Part shown: piece by piece, positions 22,911 to 33,613 of the stretch | Layout: each line of letters begins with the position of its first letter | Position numbering within the stretch: position 1 is the first letter of the stretch | Origin: Sorghum bicolor | Taxonomy: Eukaryota; Streptophyta; Magnoliopsida; Poales; Poaceae | DNA length: 64,000 nt | Direction: 5' to 3' | Assembly (NCBI RefSeq): GCF_000003195.3 | Contig: NC_012879.2 | Location: 21,672,844 to 21,736,843, forward strand | Translations under genes and position numbers: made by a program | Notes under the pieces: model-generated | What the model saw: the letters and a program-made list of their open reading frames with translations, nothing else | What the model was told of the DNA's origin: nothing | Database searches by the model: none

Positions 22911-23725
22911 CAAGGCCCCCCTGGCCCCTGGAGAAGACATGAAGAAATTATCATAGAGACTGAGGGGTGCCCTCGAAGGAAAACCTCTTCTCTAATTAAT
23001 ATTTCTTTTTAGGCTTAGCAATCAATGTAAGGTAGAAATAGATCTTCTAGTTTCTACTAGATTGAGAGAGATAGAGTGGAGGTGTTGATTGGAGGAAGCC
23101 CGGCCTGTCGGTGTCTACTCCAAGCTTGTACCTGCGGGATCAAGTTCTCCTAACCCGAAGCTTGCTCCTAGGATTCTTCAGTAATTCGACTTCTAAATTC
23201 TATAAGTTCTTGTTTTATTGTTCTTATGGTTTATGAGTTTACTTTAATCTCTTCGCGTAGAGTTTAGAGTAATCATTGCTGGCGTAAATGTGGTGTTTAG
23301 GCTGGGGTACTCATAGATATTCCCTGACTAGCTGGACCATGGTAGTAGTGAGGAACGTGACAATTCCGAGCTACCTTTGTAGATCACATCTCGTTAGCAG
23401 GAAGGATAGGGTTTATAGGTGCGGGTTGAACATCCTTTGTGGTGTCTAGATTCCGTTAGCCTCCCCATTAGAACAGTAGATCATCCTTACCAAGGTTAGA
23501 AGGAGACTACGGTTGCAGTCTTCTCTATTTATCACTCACATCGAAAGACATTCTTTGTGCCTAAAGGTTAGTAGTAATAGACCGGTTAGTCAGATGCACT
23601 CTTTCTCCTAGTGGTAAAAAAATAAATACGATACTCTGGATAATTTCCCGGGTGAAGTGGTCACCGATATCCGTGCGCTTGCGGATCAATTCCTTATTGC
23701 GTTCCCAAATATCAACTAGCATTTC

Positions 23726-23743
23726 TGGTGCCGTTGCCGGGGA
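23726..23743 (+). other. Primer-binding site of the Athila element
   Basis: tggtgccgttgccgggga, eight bases after the LTR. One base differs from tggcgccgttgccgggga, the PBS class characteristic of Athila elements. Confidence 0.9.
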
Positions 23744-23848
23744 GAAAGACGGTTGCTGAGATAACCTGTGTCTTGCTATTAGCTTGTATCTATACTTTTA
23801 TCTTTTTTATCTTTTATATTATTTATTTATTTTCTTTATTCTTACCTT

Positions 23849-25285
23849 ATGGAAAACCAAAATTCTAAATCGATCCATGAGTCTGCAATCCCTTTAGCAA
23901 CTGACCTTTTACCATGGGAATCATCACAGCCTATCCAAACATCCCAGTATAAGTTAAGTTCTAGGTTGATTGCCATGATTCAAAACCTATCTTTTTCGGG
24001 AAAGGAAGACGAAAACCCTTACCTTCATATTAGAGATTTTGAGCAAACATGTGATTGTCTTCGCATTGAAGGCATTTCTAATAAGACTTTACGTTGGAAG
24101 CTTTTTCCTTTTTCTTTAAGGGGAGAAGCTAGACAATGGTACAGTCAGAAGGTAAGTCAACAACAAGGTGAATGGGGAGTTTTACGAGCCAACTTTTGTC
24201 TAGATTTCTATTCCCTTGACCGTATAGCCGACCTTAGACTCGAAGTCCTATCTTTTAAACAAAAAGATAATGAAACTTTGGGAAAATCCTGGAAACGTTT
24301 TTCTGATCTTTTAGAATCTGGTCCAAACCTTAATCTTGAAGACCCTGTTCTTTTATTTCACTTTTTTCGAGGTCTTCAGAAAAATCACAAACAAATGCTT
24401 CACACAATGTCTAGAGGTTCTTTCTTTCGCATCCCTGCTGATGAAGCTAGAGTGATCCTAGATAGAATCCTAGAAGCTGAGATGGATAATACCCTTCTTG
24501 ATGAAACCTACGAAGCCGAAGTAGACACTCTGCCAAATTCTTCATCTACTTTAGCTATCCCAAGTTCTGAGCCACAAGAGGAAGAAATTCCACCACCGGA
24601 CTTCATGCTGGATATAGAATCCGATCTTTTTGCCGATTTTGGAAATATTTCAAACTACCATTCTATTGACAAACCCCAAAACGGCCAATTTAGCATTTAT
24701 TTACCAAGTGAATATCAATTGAGAGAGCTTATCTCAGTCATGAGTAGCGAATGGTTGGAGGAATCAGAGCTTTCCTCTGATGTGATCCGTTTGGACACAC
24801 CCTCTATAACTATACGCTGTGCTTATAATTCTGATCGATTTAATGCTCTCTATAATCCTGTTGTGGGGATCAACATCATGTCTGAATCCTTTGCACTTAA
24901 ACTATTTAAAAATTTTGTCTTAACCCCCACAACGAAGGTCATAAAGGAATCTTCGGGACGATTAGTCCCCAGTCTTGGAATTATTAATGTCCTACCTCTT
25001 ACGGTAGAAGGCTCCATGGTTCATTTGAACTTCTATATCTTTGATACATGGGACTTCGACCTATTGATAGGACAACCTTTTAGAAGACTTCTTTATGAAG
25101 GTCATACTGGAAAGCTACACATTTCTTTTGGAAAAACCTTTAAATTCCCAATAATAATTTCACACTCCTTAAACAATAAGGCCGAGTCATATCTTTTGCC
25201 TGATCCTATGGAGGAAGTAAAGGCTGCATCTCTAGAGCTTTTAGATGAACCAGACTTAGAAGACGAAACTCCTTTCTTCACATAA
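23849..25285 (+). pseudogene. Athila Gag-protease (first part of the polyprotein, ends at a premature stop)
   Basis: 478 codons from the first ATG after the PBS. Residues about 45-215 form the gypsy Gag capsid domain: a LRWKLFPFSLRGEARQWY stretch, then the FKQKDNETLGKSWKRF and LLFHFFRGLQKNHKQ segments that mark retrotransposon Gag. A protease-like region follows (about residues 325-430), with a fold-typical WDFDLLIGQPF strand. The expected D-S/T-G active site is replaced by ALYNPVVGINIMS, so the catalytic aspartate is not obvious. A TAA at 25283 interrupts the frame, which continues open behind it into reverse transcriptase. No zinc knuckle is visible, as is common in Athila Gag. Confidence 0.85.
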
Positions 25286-26188
25286 GAAGAAGACGAACCT
25301 TCCGAGCCTGAACCCTTAGATGAGTTTGCAGAAACACCTAGACCTCCCATAGAGCTTAAAACTTTACCACCCGGTCTTACCTATGCTTTCCTAAACAATA
25401 ATCCAGAGTTCCCTATGATCATTAGCGATAAACTCACTCAGGATCAAACTCTGCGATTAATGACCATTCTTGAGAAACATCACTCAGTTTTTGGCTACTC
25501 ACTTCAAGATCTTACAGGAATCAGTCCTATGATTTGTACCCATCGTATTCCAACAGATCCTTCTGTTACACCCTCTCGAGAACCCCAACGTAGACTTAAT
25601 AATACTATGAGAGAGGTAGTTAAAAAGGAAGTTATAAAGTTGCTGCATGCAGGGATTATATATCCTGTGCCGCACAGTGAGTGGGTGAGCCCAGTACAAG
25701 TTGTGCCCAAAAAGGGAGGCATGACAGTTATTATGAATGAAAAGAACGAGCTAATTCCGCAACGCACCGTCACAGGATGGCGGATGTGCATAGACTATAG
25801 AAAACTAAATAAAGCCACGAGAAAGGATCACTTTCCTTTACCTTTTATAGATGAGATGCTAGAGCGGTTAGCAAACCATTCGTTCTTTTGTTTCTTAGAT
25901 GGATATTCAGGGTATCATCAAATCCCGATCCATCCCGATGATCAAAGCAAAACCACTTTTACATGCCCATATGGAACTTATGCTTATCGTAGAATGTCTT
26001 TTGGGTTATGTAATGCACCAACTTCTTTTCAAAGATGCATGATGTCTATATTTTCTGATATGATTGAAGAGATTATGGAAGTTTTCATGGATGATTTCTC
26101 TATTTATGGAAAAACTTTTGATAGTTGTCTTGAAAACTTAGACAAGGTTTTGCAAAGATGTGAAGAAAAGCACTTAATCCTTAATTAA
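25286..26188 (+). pseudogene. Athila reverse transcriptase
   Basis: Same frame as gag-protease. Reverse transcriptase copies the element RNA into cDNA. Visible motifs in order: SREPQRRLNNTMREVVKKEV (entry helix), PVPHSEWVSPVQVVPKKGG, WRMCIDYRKLNKATRKDHFP (first catalytic aspartate region), FFCFLDGYSGYHQIPIHPDD (second), YGTYAYRRMSFGLCNAPTSF, and the FMDD active site in VFMDDFSIYG (about 26080-26110). These are textbook Athila sequences. The frame stops at 26186 (TAA after HLILN). A one-base loss just there and a one-base gain near 26265 restore the frame before 26303. Between them lies a degraded thumb region. Confidence 0.95.
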
Positions 26189-26302
26189 AAAAATGTCATT
26201 TTATGGTTACGGAAGGAATAGTGCTAGGACACTTAGTGTCTGAAAGAGGTATTGAGGTAGACAAAAGCTAAAATTGAAGTAATTGAACAACTACCTCCAC
26301 CT

Positions 26303-28243
26303 GTGAATATAAAAGGAATTCGAAGCTTTCTTGGCCATGCTGGTTTTTATCGTAGATTCTTAAAAGATTTTTCATTTATTGCTAGACCACTTACTCTTTT
26401 GCTAGCCAAGGATGCTCCTTTCGAATTTGATGATGCATGTCTAACATCTTTCAATTTATTAAAGAAAGCACTCATCTCTGCACCAATCATTCAACCCCCT
26501 GATTGGTCGTTGCCTTTTGAAATTATGTGTGATGCTAGTGATTATGCTGTGGGGGCAGTATTGGGACAAACTAAAAATAAGAAGCATCATGCAATTGCTT
26601 ATGCCAGTAAAACTTTGACAGGAGCTCAACTTAACTATGCAACCACTGAAAAAAAGCTTCTGGCTGTTGTCTTTGCCATTGATAAATTTAGATCTTATTT
26701 AGTTGGAGCTAAAATAATTGTTTACACTGATCATGCTGCACTAAAATATTTGCTCACTAAAAAAGATGCTAAACCTCGCCTGATTAGATGGATCTTATTA
26801 CTCCAAGAATTTGACTTAGAAATAAAAGATAAAAAGGGAGTAGAAAATTCTGTTGCTGATCACTTGTCTAGAATGTATTTTAAGAATCCACAGGAAACCC
26901 CCATCAATGATTCACTCCGGGACGACATGCTCTATGGGATTAACAGGTCTGACCCCTGGTATGCAGATATTGTTAATTTTATGGTTTCAGGGTATGTACC
27001 ACCAGGAGCAAACAAGAAGAAGCTTATTCAAGAAAGTCGTTCACATATATGGGATGAGCCATACCTCTTCCGAGTATGCTCTGATGGCTTACTCAGGAGA
27101 TGTGTGACCACTGAGGAAGGATGGAAGATCATCGACAGATGTCATTCATCACCATATGGAGGTCACTATGGAGCATTCCGTACACATTCAAAGATCTGGC
27201 AGTGTGGATTCTATTGGCCTACAATGTATGAAGACACGAAGCAATATATCATAAGATGTGGGCCATGTCAAAGGCACGGAAACATAAATACAAGGGATGC
27301 AATGCCACTCACCAACAACCTTCAGATTGAGCTCTTTGATGTCTGGGGAATAGACTACATGGGTCCATTTCCTCCATCAAAGAAGTGCGAGTACATCTTG
27401 GTGGCAGTTGACTATGTCTCCAAGTGGGTAGAGGCATTACCTTGCAAGCATGCCGACAACGTCAGTTCAAAGAGGATGTTTGAAGAAATTATATTTCCAA
27501 GATTTGGAGTCCCCAGAGTAGTGATAAGTGATGGAGGAGCACACTTCATCGACAAACGCTTCAAGCAATATCTATCAAGACATGGAATCCGTCACAACGT
27601 CGCTACCCCCTATCATCCTCAGACAAGTGGCCAAGCAGAGACTTCCAACAAACAAATCAAGAATATTCTTCAGAAGACAGTAAATGAAATGGGAACGGCG
27701 TGGAAAGACAAGTTACCCGATGCACTCTGGGCATACCGGACAGCATACAAGACCCCAATTGGAATGTCTCCATACCAATTGGTGTACGGGAAGACTTGCC
27801 ATCTACCTGTTGAACTAGAGTTCAAAGCACACTGGGCCATAAAGAGATGGAATATGGACCTAGATGTTGCTGGAGATTATAGAAGAATGCAACTATCGGA
27901 ATTGGAAGAATGGCGAGAAAAGGCATATCATAATTCAAAGATTTACAAAGAAAGAGTCAAGAGGTGGCATGACAAGGGAATCAAGAAGAAGGAGTTCACA
28001 CCCGGAGATAAGGTATTACTTTTTAATTCCAGGGTGAAGCTTTTCGGGCATGGAAAACTCCGGAGCAAATGGGAAGGACCATTCAAGGTAATCAATTCAT
28101 CATCCCACGGAGCTATCACACTTCAAAACAGCGAAGGTACGTTATTCAAGGTAAATGGTCAACGTTTTAAATTATTTTTAGAGCCCAATGTGGAATTTGA
28201 AGAAATAGACGTAGTCCATTTTTACCTTCCCATGGAGAATTAG
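26303..28243 (+). CDS. Athila RNase H and integrase (C-terminal part of Pol)
   Basis: 646 open codons. RNase H (residues about 70-190) degrades the RNA template; its acidic residues are D77 in [10 protein letters not shown] in [13 protein letters not shown]143 in [10 protein letters not shown] and D186 in SVADHLSRM. Integrase inserts the cDNA. Its zinc-binding H281, H288, C319 and C322 ([10 protein letters not shown] ... CGPCQRHG) are present. The catalytic triad is complete: D351 (WGIDYMGPF), D410 (ISDGGAHF) and E446 (SGQAETSNK), with 35 residues between D410 and E446. A C-terminal GPF-x-V DNA-binding region follows (WEGPFKV, about residue 600). There is no chromodomain. All key residues are intact although the upstream frame is broken; translation from residue 1 is unlikely in nature because it is the tail of the polyprotein. 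Confidence 0.95.
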   Translation: MNIKGIRSFLGHAGFYRRFLKDFSFIARPLTLLLAKDAPFEFDDACLTSFNLLKKALISAPIIQPPDWSLPFEIMCDASDYAVGAVLGQTKNKKHHAIAYASKTLTGAQLNYATTEKKLLAVVFAIDKFRSYLVGAKIIVYTDHAALKYLLTKKDAKPRLIRWILLLQEFDLEIKDKKGVENSVADHLSRMYFKNPQETPINDSLRDDMLYGINRSDPWYADIVNFMVSGYVPPGANKKKLIQESRSHIWDEPYLFRVCSDGLLRRCVTTEEGWKIIDRCHSSPYGGHYGAFRTHSKIWQCGFYWPTMYEDTKQYIIRCGPCQRHGNINTRDAMPLTNNLQIELFDVWGIDYMGPFPPSKKCEYILVAVDYVSKWVEALPCKHADNVSSKRMFEEIIFPRFGVPRVVISDGGAHFIDKRFKQYLSRHGIRHNVATPYHPQTSGQAETSNKQIKNILQKTVNEMGTAWKDKLPDALWAYRTAYKTPIGMSPYQLVYGKTCHLPVELEFKAHWAIKRWNMDLDVAGDYRRMQLSELEEWREKAYHNSKIYKERVKRWHDKGIKKKEFTPGDKVLLFNSRVKLFGHGKLRSKWEGPFKVINSSSHGAITLQNSEGTLFKVNGQRFKLFLEPNVEFEEIDVVHFYLPMEN

Positions 28244-28352
28244 AGCCCGACACTTTTGGTCTAATGGTTTTGGGTCATATATATATTTTTCTAAATAATT
28301 TCGCATCTAGAAACGCGCTCGGAAAAGTGGGCCCACAGAGGGGCCAGAGAGA

Positions 28353-28385
28353 GGGCGGGCGCCCAGGTCAAGTGGGCGGGCACCC
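28353..28385 (+). promoter_or_regulatory. Paired GC boxes upstream of the internal TATA box
   Basis: gggcgggcgccc at 28353 and gggcgggcaccc at 28374, again 21 bases apart. They lie about 170 bases before the TATA box of the extra ORF, mirroring the arrangement in the LTR promoters, but in the opposite orientation. Confidence 0.45.
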
Positions 28386-28528
28386 AGCCCGTGTTCCCTC
28401 TCGGTCCCGACTTTCTCTGTTATGGAAAATGCACTTAGGGTGATCCGAATAATCCCTCGGATGGAAAGTTTTGCACGCACATCGACGGGAGCAACCCGAA
28501 CAACCCATAGAGGCACCCTTTTGACCCC

Positions 28529-28552
28529 TATATAAACAGACCCCTGACGTCA
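28529..28552 (+). promoter_or_regulatory. Internal TATA box and TGACGTCA palindrome before the extra ORF
   Basis: tatataaa at 28529-28536 is followed nine bases later by the palindrome tgacgtca (28545-28552), the core of bZIP (TGA/ASF-1 or CRE-type) sites. The ATG of the extra ORF lies about 110 bases downstream, a normal plant leader length. No upstream ATG intervenes. I infer an internal promoter that drives a subgenomic mRNA. Confidence 0.5.
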
Positions 28553-28647
28553 GTTTTCAAATACCAAGCCACCAAGCTTTCTCTCCTTCAATTAGAGCTT
28601 GATTAGCTCTCCTTCAATTAAAATTTTATTAGTTCCTTGCTGTTCCA

Positions 28648-29277
28648 ATGGCCGAGAAGTACCACGACGATTGGGAAGTCGTCCCCTTCAACCTCAACAA
28701 AGAGCGTGTGGAAGACCCCGATGCCCGTGCTCTCGTCCCGGCCAACACAGAGCGACAGCTAGAAGCCATGCCATTACGCCAACGCAGCTCCGCCCAATCT
28801 TACCATGCTCAACCAGTTCTCACCGCACCACCACAACCCCTACTCCTCAAAGGATCATCATCCAAGACGAAGACCACTATCAAGGTGCCAACTGGCACGA
28901 GGATCCTTCCACCTCGACCCAATGAGAGGGTCGTTGGAGTCAAGACCAACCGGAGCGGCGAGATCAGCAGTATTCGCTACACTACAGAGGAGGAAAGGCC
29001 TTACTTTGAAGGGATTAGAGCAGCCAAAGTCCGTTTCATCCATCCAAAGGCAGCCCCGAAGCACTCTCTCAATGCTTTTGAGACACCTCCCAAGCGTCGC
29101 AAGACTATAATGGATATTGATGAGGAAGTTCGCAGGCTAGATAGAGTTATCATAGATCTCCAGTCCTCAATTAATTTCCTCACTAGGCAGCTCTCTAACC
29201 ACAACACTATTATACTAGGCCTTAGGCAGGATCTGGCCAGTGCCAATAAGAAGATCAAGGAATTAGAGCGCCGCTAA
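28648..29277 (+). CDS. Extra ORF of the Athila element, unknown function (209 aa)
   Basis: An intact frame starting ATGGCCGAG, a good plant start context, and ending in TAA. Not recognised as any enzyme. The N-terminal half is proline- and basic-rich. A segment with RPYFEGIRAAKVRFIHPKAA precedes a basic PPKRRK cluster (a possible nuclear localisation signal, near residue 150). The last 55 residues form a heptad-rich coiled coil (from EEVRRLDRVIIDLQSSI to IKELERR). No signal peptide or membrane segment is visible, so it does not look like the envelope-like protein some Athila elements carry in this position. It is intact while pol is broken, and it has its own TATA box, both of which argue for a real product. 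It could be a regulator of the element or a Gag accessory protein; this is inference. Confidence 0.65.
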   Translation: MAEKYHDDWEVVPFNLNKERVEDPDARALVPANTERQLEAMPLRQRSSAQSYHAQPVLTAPPQPLLLKGSSSKTKTTIKVPTGTRILPPRPNERVVGVKTNRSGEISSIRYTTEEERPYFEGIRAAKVRFIHPKAAPKHSLNAFETPPKRRKTIMDIDEEVRRLDRVIIDLQSSINFLTRQLSNHNTIILGLRQDLASANKKIKELERR

Positions 29278-30603
29278 GTTATCTAGATTATACCTTGAGG
29301 CAATGCATCTTAGTCATCTATCTTTAAATTCGGTTTAAGTTTGCTATTATCATCAGTTTGCTATTATTAGTTTGCTATCAGTTTGCTATCAGTCTTTTGT
29401 AATAAATGCCTCAACATCAATAAAGAGTATTACTATTATTATTATTATGTCTTGTGTGTCTCTACTTTATTTTTGTGCAAGAAAGCAGAAAACAAGTATG
29501 GGGGAGATCCCTCGACATGCCAAACACACTCCAACTACACCACTCCACCACTCAGGTACACACTCTGCACACTTTACTTCATACATACATTTATTCTGGA
29601 TTATGCAGATTACTGTTTCCGACATGATAAGATAAAAAGATTAAAATATTTCTAATCATGATTAATCTCAATTTATGATATTTCCTGAAAACTTGCAATT
29701 ATTATAAAATCATTTTAAAAACCTGTGTTACTTAAGTCAATTGGAATATGTGATGGTAGAGTATGAGTTTCTTATTCTTGATATCATTGTTGCTTGGAGA
29801 ATTTATTTCAAAATATTCAAATTTCTAGCTACCATCCTCAGTGTTTCATATGCCTGATAAAACTGAAAATATTAATTATAAAAGCTATCTGCTCTGTATT
29901 GAGTTTGTTCAAAATGAGTTAGACCTTTGTTGAGAGATTTATCATGCTCCTATGATCAAGACAGTATTTCAGTAAGATTCACTCTTCCGAAGTATTATTG
30001 CATTAGAGGCATGGGCTATGCAAAAATAGAAATATTTCGAGAAAATAAAAAGGAGCAAGTGCTCGACAACCTCGCAGAAAAAAATGGACAAGTGTCCGGT
30101 AGTAGAATTAGGGGTACCTCGGTATCCACTTAAAAAAAAGAGAAAAAAAATGATAGCCCATGGTCCCTCTAATAAGCAATATGCCAGTAAGAGTTGACAA
30201 AGATTTTAATTTCCAAAGTCTTTGATCTAAGAGTATGACATTTCCCTTCTCGGATCCTGTTTTGATCAGGCAATAAATGCAAAGTAAGTATGCTTGAGAA
30301 TTTTTGCAAAATAAAACAGCCTCAGTGAGATATATATAAAAGATTATGAGTGATCTGAGAGAACCTATGAGGATCAAAAGGTATCCTACTTTCTTTCAAA
30401 AAAAATATACAAACAACTCCAAGTGATAGGATTGAGAAGAAAGGATCTTTACTCTTAACAATATACCTCCCTGACTATGGTACACAATGGAATTTTTTAA
30501 CACCCTGCAATTATAAAGAGAATGCTTTAAAATGTTTACCCCACATATTATTCTTAACCATCATTTTCTCGAGGACGAGTAAAAGCCTAAGTATGGGGGT
30601 ATT
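29278..30603 (+). other. AT-rich 3' internal region and polypurine tract (Athila)
   Basis: No gene seen; a (att)n run lies near 29431-29448. The end, gacgagtaaaagcctaag followed by tatgggggtattt (about 30592-30603), is the polypurine tract that primes plus-strand synthesis. Short open frames such as 29372-29655 and 30108-30377 show no family motif. Confidence 0.8.
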
Positions 30604-31837
30604 TGTTGACGGTTCTTAAGTATCAATTTTAATTATCAAATAAACAAGAGAAAGGACCAATATGCAACCAACACCTAGAATTAGGGTTTGATCTGACAGA
30701 ATTCCACGAGTTTTGTTGTTTATCTGTTTCTGCAGGGGGTTATCAGGAAATAAGGAAGAAAGACCCACATGTCGGGATTACATAGAGATATCAACGCACC
30801 GCGTAATTTTACATCATCTAGAAGACTCCAGAAGCCACGATACCGAAGCGGAGGCGAAACTGGGCCAGGCCCAGGGCGCCCGCCCTGGTAGCCTGGGCGC
30901 CCGCCCCCTCTGGAGCCAGATCAGGACTCTCTTTGTTTGGGATATTCCACCGACCTATTGGATCAAGAAAAACATAGTACCACCTCGCCTATAGACCCAA
31001 AAACGCATAGAAGGGGAGGACTATATAAGCAAGGCCCCCCTGGCCCCTGGAGAAGACATGAAGAAATTATCATAGAGACTGAGGGGTGCCCTCGAAGGAA
31101 AACCTCTTCTCTAATTAATATTTCTTTTTAGGCTTAGCAATCAATGTAAGGTAGAAATAGATCTTCTAGTTTCTACTAGATTGAGAGAGATAGAGTGGAG
31201 GTGTTGATTGGAGGAAGCCCGGCCTGTCGGTGTCTACTCCAAGCTTGTACCTGCGGGATCAAGTTCTCCTAACCCGAAGCTTGCTCCTAGGATTATTTAG
31301 TAATTCGACTTCTAAATTATAGTAAGTTCTTGTTTTATTGTTCTTATGGTTTATGAGTTTACTTTAATCTCTTCGCGTAGAGTTTAGAGTAATCATTGCT
31401 GGCGTAAACGTGGTGTTTAGGCTGGGGTACTCATAGATATTCCCTGACTAGCTGGACCGTGGTAGTAGTGAGGAACGTGACAATTCCGAGCTACCTTTGT
31501 AGATCACATCTCGTTAACAGGAAGGATAGGGTTTATAGGTGCGGGTTGAACATCCTTTGTGGTGTCTAGATTCCGTTAGCCTCCCCATTAGAACAGTAGA
31601 TCATCCTTACCAAGGTTAGAAGGAGACTACGGTTGCAGTCTTCTCTATTTATCACTCACATCGAAAGACATTCTTTGTGCCTAAAGGTTAGTAGTAATAG
31701 ACCGGTTAGTCAGATGCACTCTTTCTCCTAGTGGTAAAAAAATAAATACAATACTCTGGATAATTTCCCGGGTGAAGTGCTCACCGATATCCGTGCGCTG
31801 GCGGATCAATTCCTTATTGCGTTCCAAAATATCAACA
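30604..31837 (+). repeat. 3' LTR of the Athila element
   Basis: 1,234 bases, tgttgacggt ... atatcaaca, followed by the cctaa duplication. Both GC boxes are in the canonical form in this copy. Confidence 0.95.
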
Positions 31838-31842
31838 CCTAA

Positions 31843-32579
31843 TTACCAAATCAAGTTTGGGTTGGTTGTGGCATAGAAGGCTTGGTCTTGTTGGAATGAA
31901 ACAATTGAACAAACTTTTGAGGCATGACTTAGTTAGAGGCTTGAAGGATGTCACCTTTGAGAAAGATAAACCATGTAGTGCTTGTCAAGCTGGAAAGAAA
32001 GTTGGAAATGCACATCCCAAGAAAAGTGAAATGAGCACATCAAAGGCATTTGAGCTATTGCACATGGATTTATTTGGGCCAACAACATACACTAGCATTG
32101 GTGGCAACAAGTATGGATTTGTGATAGTAGATGACTACACTAGATACACTTACGTGTTCTTCCTCTATGACAAGAGTGATGTTTGTGATCTATTCAAGTC
32201 TTTTGTCAAGAGGGTGCAAAATGAGTTTGAAACCACTATCAAGAAGATTAGAAGTGATAATGGTAGTGAATTCAAGAACACAAGAATTGAGGAATTGTGT
32301 GATGATCTTGGCATTGGACATCAATTCTCTCCAACATACACTCCTCAATCCAATGGTGTAGTTGAAAGGAAGAATAGAACCTTGATTGATATGGCTAGAT
32401 CAATGCTTAGTGAATACAATGTTAGCCATTCATTTTGGAGTGAAGCTATCAACACGGCTTGCTATTGTAGCAACCGTCTCTATTGCCATGGAAAGCTTGG
32501 GAAGACACCATATAAGCTATTGAACGATAGAAAGCCTAACATTGCATATTTTAGAGTGTTTGGTTGCACTAGATTCTCA
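31843..32579 (+). pseudogene. Copia integrase, truncated at its C-terminal side by a deletion
   Basis: Continues the copia pol frame that stops at 22483. The zinc-binding domain is seen as WLWHRRLGLVGMKQLNKL with the Cys pair in CSACQAGK. The catalytic core has D in LLHMDLFGPT, D in IRSDNGSEFKN and E in PQSNGVVERKNRT. The following FWSEAINTACYCSNR and LYCHGKLGKTPYKLL segments are standard for copia integrase. After VFGCTRF the frame jumps into mid-LTR sequence, so the rest of integrase, reverse transcriptase and RNase H are gone. The enzyme would have joined cDNA ends to the host DNA. Confidence 0.9.
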
Positions 32580-33608
32580 TCCGTAGGTGATCCGCAGGTG
32601 ACACGCGGGATTCAGGACAGACAAGTGGCAAACTCCAGTGCACCGGACACAGGGAGTCGAGCGTCCGGTGCTCACTTAGTACGTCCAGTGCTCCCGTTTT
32701 CAGCCCAGTGAAAGTGGCCAACGGCTAGTTTATTTGAGGGGCTTATAAATAGAAGGTGGCCGGCTTTGGGAGGCTCTCTCTTGCACATTTGATTACTTGA
32801 GACATACATTGAGCTAGAGAACACTCCCTCCACTCATCTCCTTGCTTGTTTGCTAATTCTAGTGAGATTGAGTGAGATTCAATTGCATTGCTTTGAGAGT
32901 TGCATTTAGTGGCACTTGATTCTTGAGTTTGCTGCGGATTTCTTGTTACTCTTGGGTGTTTCCCGACGCCCTAGATGGCTTGGAGCAGCGGTGGTGTTGA
33001 GCTCGTGATTGGAGATTATTTTGAGCCTCACCAAGTGATTTGTGAGGGGTTCTTGAGCCTTCCTCGTGGGAGATCGCAATTGGCTACTCTAGTGGATTGC
33101 TCGTGGCTTGGAGGATCCCTATCTTGTGAGTGGATGTGCGGCACCCGCTGAGGGTTTGGCTTTGGATTGCCAATTAGCTCATGATCCATCAAGTGGGTGT
33201 ATCGCCACAATGAGGAGTAGCTTGCCAGGAAGCAAGTGAACCTCGGTAAAAAATCTTGTGTCATCTCTTGCCGAGGATTCTCTTGTGATTGTGAGTGATT
33301 GATTGGATATATCTCTACTCTACAACATTGGTATAACAATCACTCTCCACTCCTTTACTTACTTGTATTCCTTGCTAGTTGTATAGCTTGTTTAGTTTAG
33401 TCTTCTTGTTTAGGAGTGTAACTAGCCTTCTCTTGTTGTTGTGCTTTAGTGTTTAGCCTTGTACTAGTTTGTACAGGTGGCTTGCTTAGCTTAGTTGAGC
33501 TAGTGCTAGAATTGCTTTGCCTTTTGTTTTACTAACTCACTTGCTTAGTGAAGTTTGTAGATTTTTTAAATAGGCTATTCACCCCCCTCTAGCCATTTGG
33601 ACCTTTCA
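32580..33608 (+). repeat. 3' LTR of the Sirevirus element, 5'-truncated
   Basis: Matches the 5' LTR from about 18925 onward, including the TATA box (32744-32751) and the end ggacctttca. The first part, with most of the palindrome array, is missing. At the junction, ccgtaggtga is present and also occurs in the intact LTR at about 18934, so a short homology may have guided the deletion. Confidence 0.9.
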
Positions 33609-33613
33609 ACAAG

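Larger units (their letters stand above)
22484..23717 (+). repeat. 5' LTR of the Athila element
   Basis: 1,234 bases, tgttgacggt ... atatcaact; the final A of the expected TCAACA end is a T. TATA box tatataag at 22903-22910. Paired GC boxes at 22754-22765 and 22775-22786. Confidence 0.95.
22484..31837 (+). mobile_element. Athila-lineage Ty3/gypsy element, nearly complete, with an extra downstream ORF
   Basis: 9,354 bases flanked by CCTAA. Order: 5' LTR, PBS, gag-protease (23849), reverse transcriptase, RNase H and integrase (to 28243), an additional ORF (28648-29277), a 1.3-kb AT-rich tail, polypurine tract (about 30592-30603), 3' LTR. The two LTRs have equal length (1,234). By eye they differ at about 17 substitutions and two or three short indels, roughly 1.4%, so it is the youngest datable insertion here. 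The reverse transcriptase and integrase sequences are clearly Athila-like. One stop and a pair of compensating frameshifts break the polyprotein. Confidence 0.95.
18085..33608 (+). mobile_element. Sirevirus-type Ty1/copia element, internally deleted and split by an Athila element
   Basis: Plus-strand order: 5' LTR 18085-19967, PBS 19970-19981, gag 20025-22067, protease 22081-22483, [Athila element 22484-31837], integrase 31843-32579, then directly the middle of the 3' LTR (about 32580-33608). Reverse transcriptase and RNase H, and roughly the first 850 bases of the 3' LTR, have been deleted. Flanked by perfect ACAAG duplications. The Sirevirus assignment rests on the large Gag with two zinc knuckles and a coiled coil, and on the LTR palindromes. 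This copy cannot move on its own. Confidence 0.9.

Noticed and set aside
28648..29277. Envelope-like protein of the Athila element
   Set aside because: No signal peptide, no membrane segment and no surface-protein features; a coiled coil and basic cluster are seen instead.
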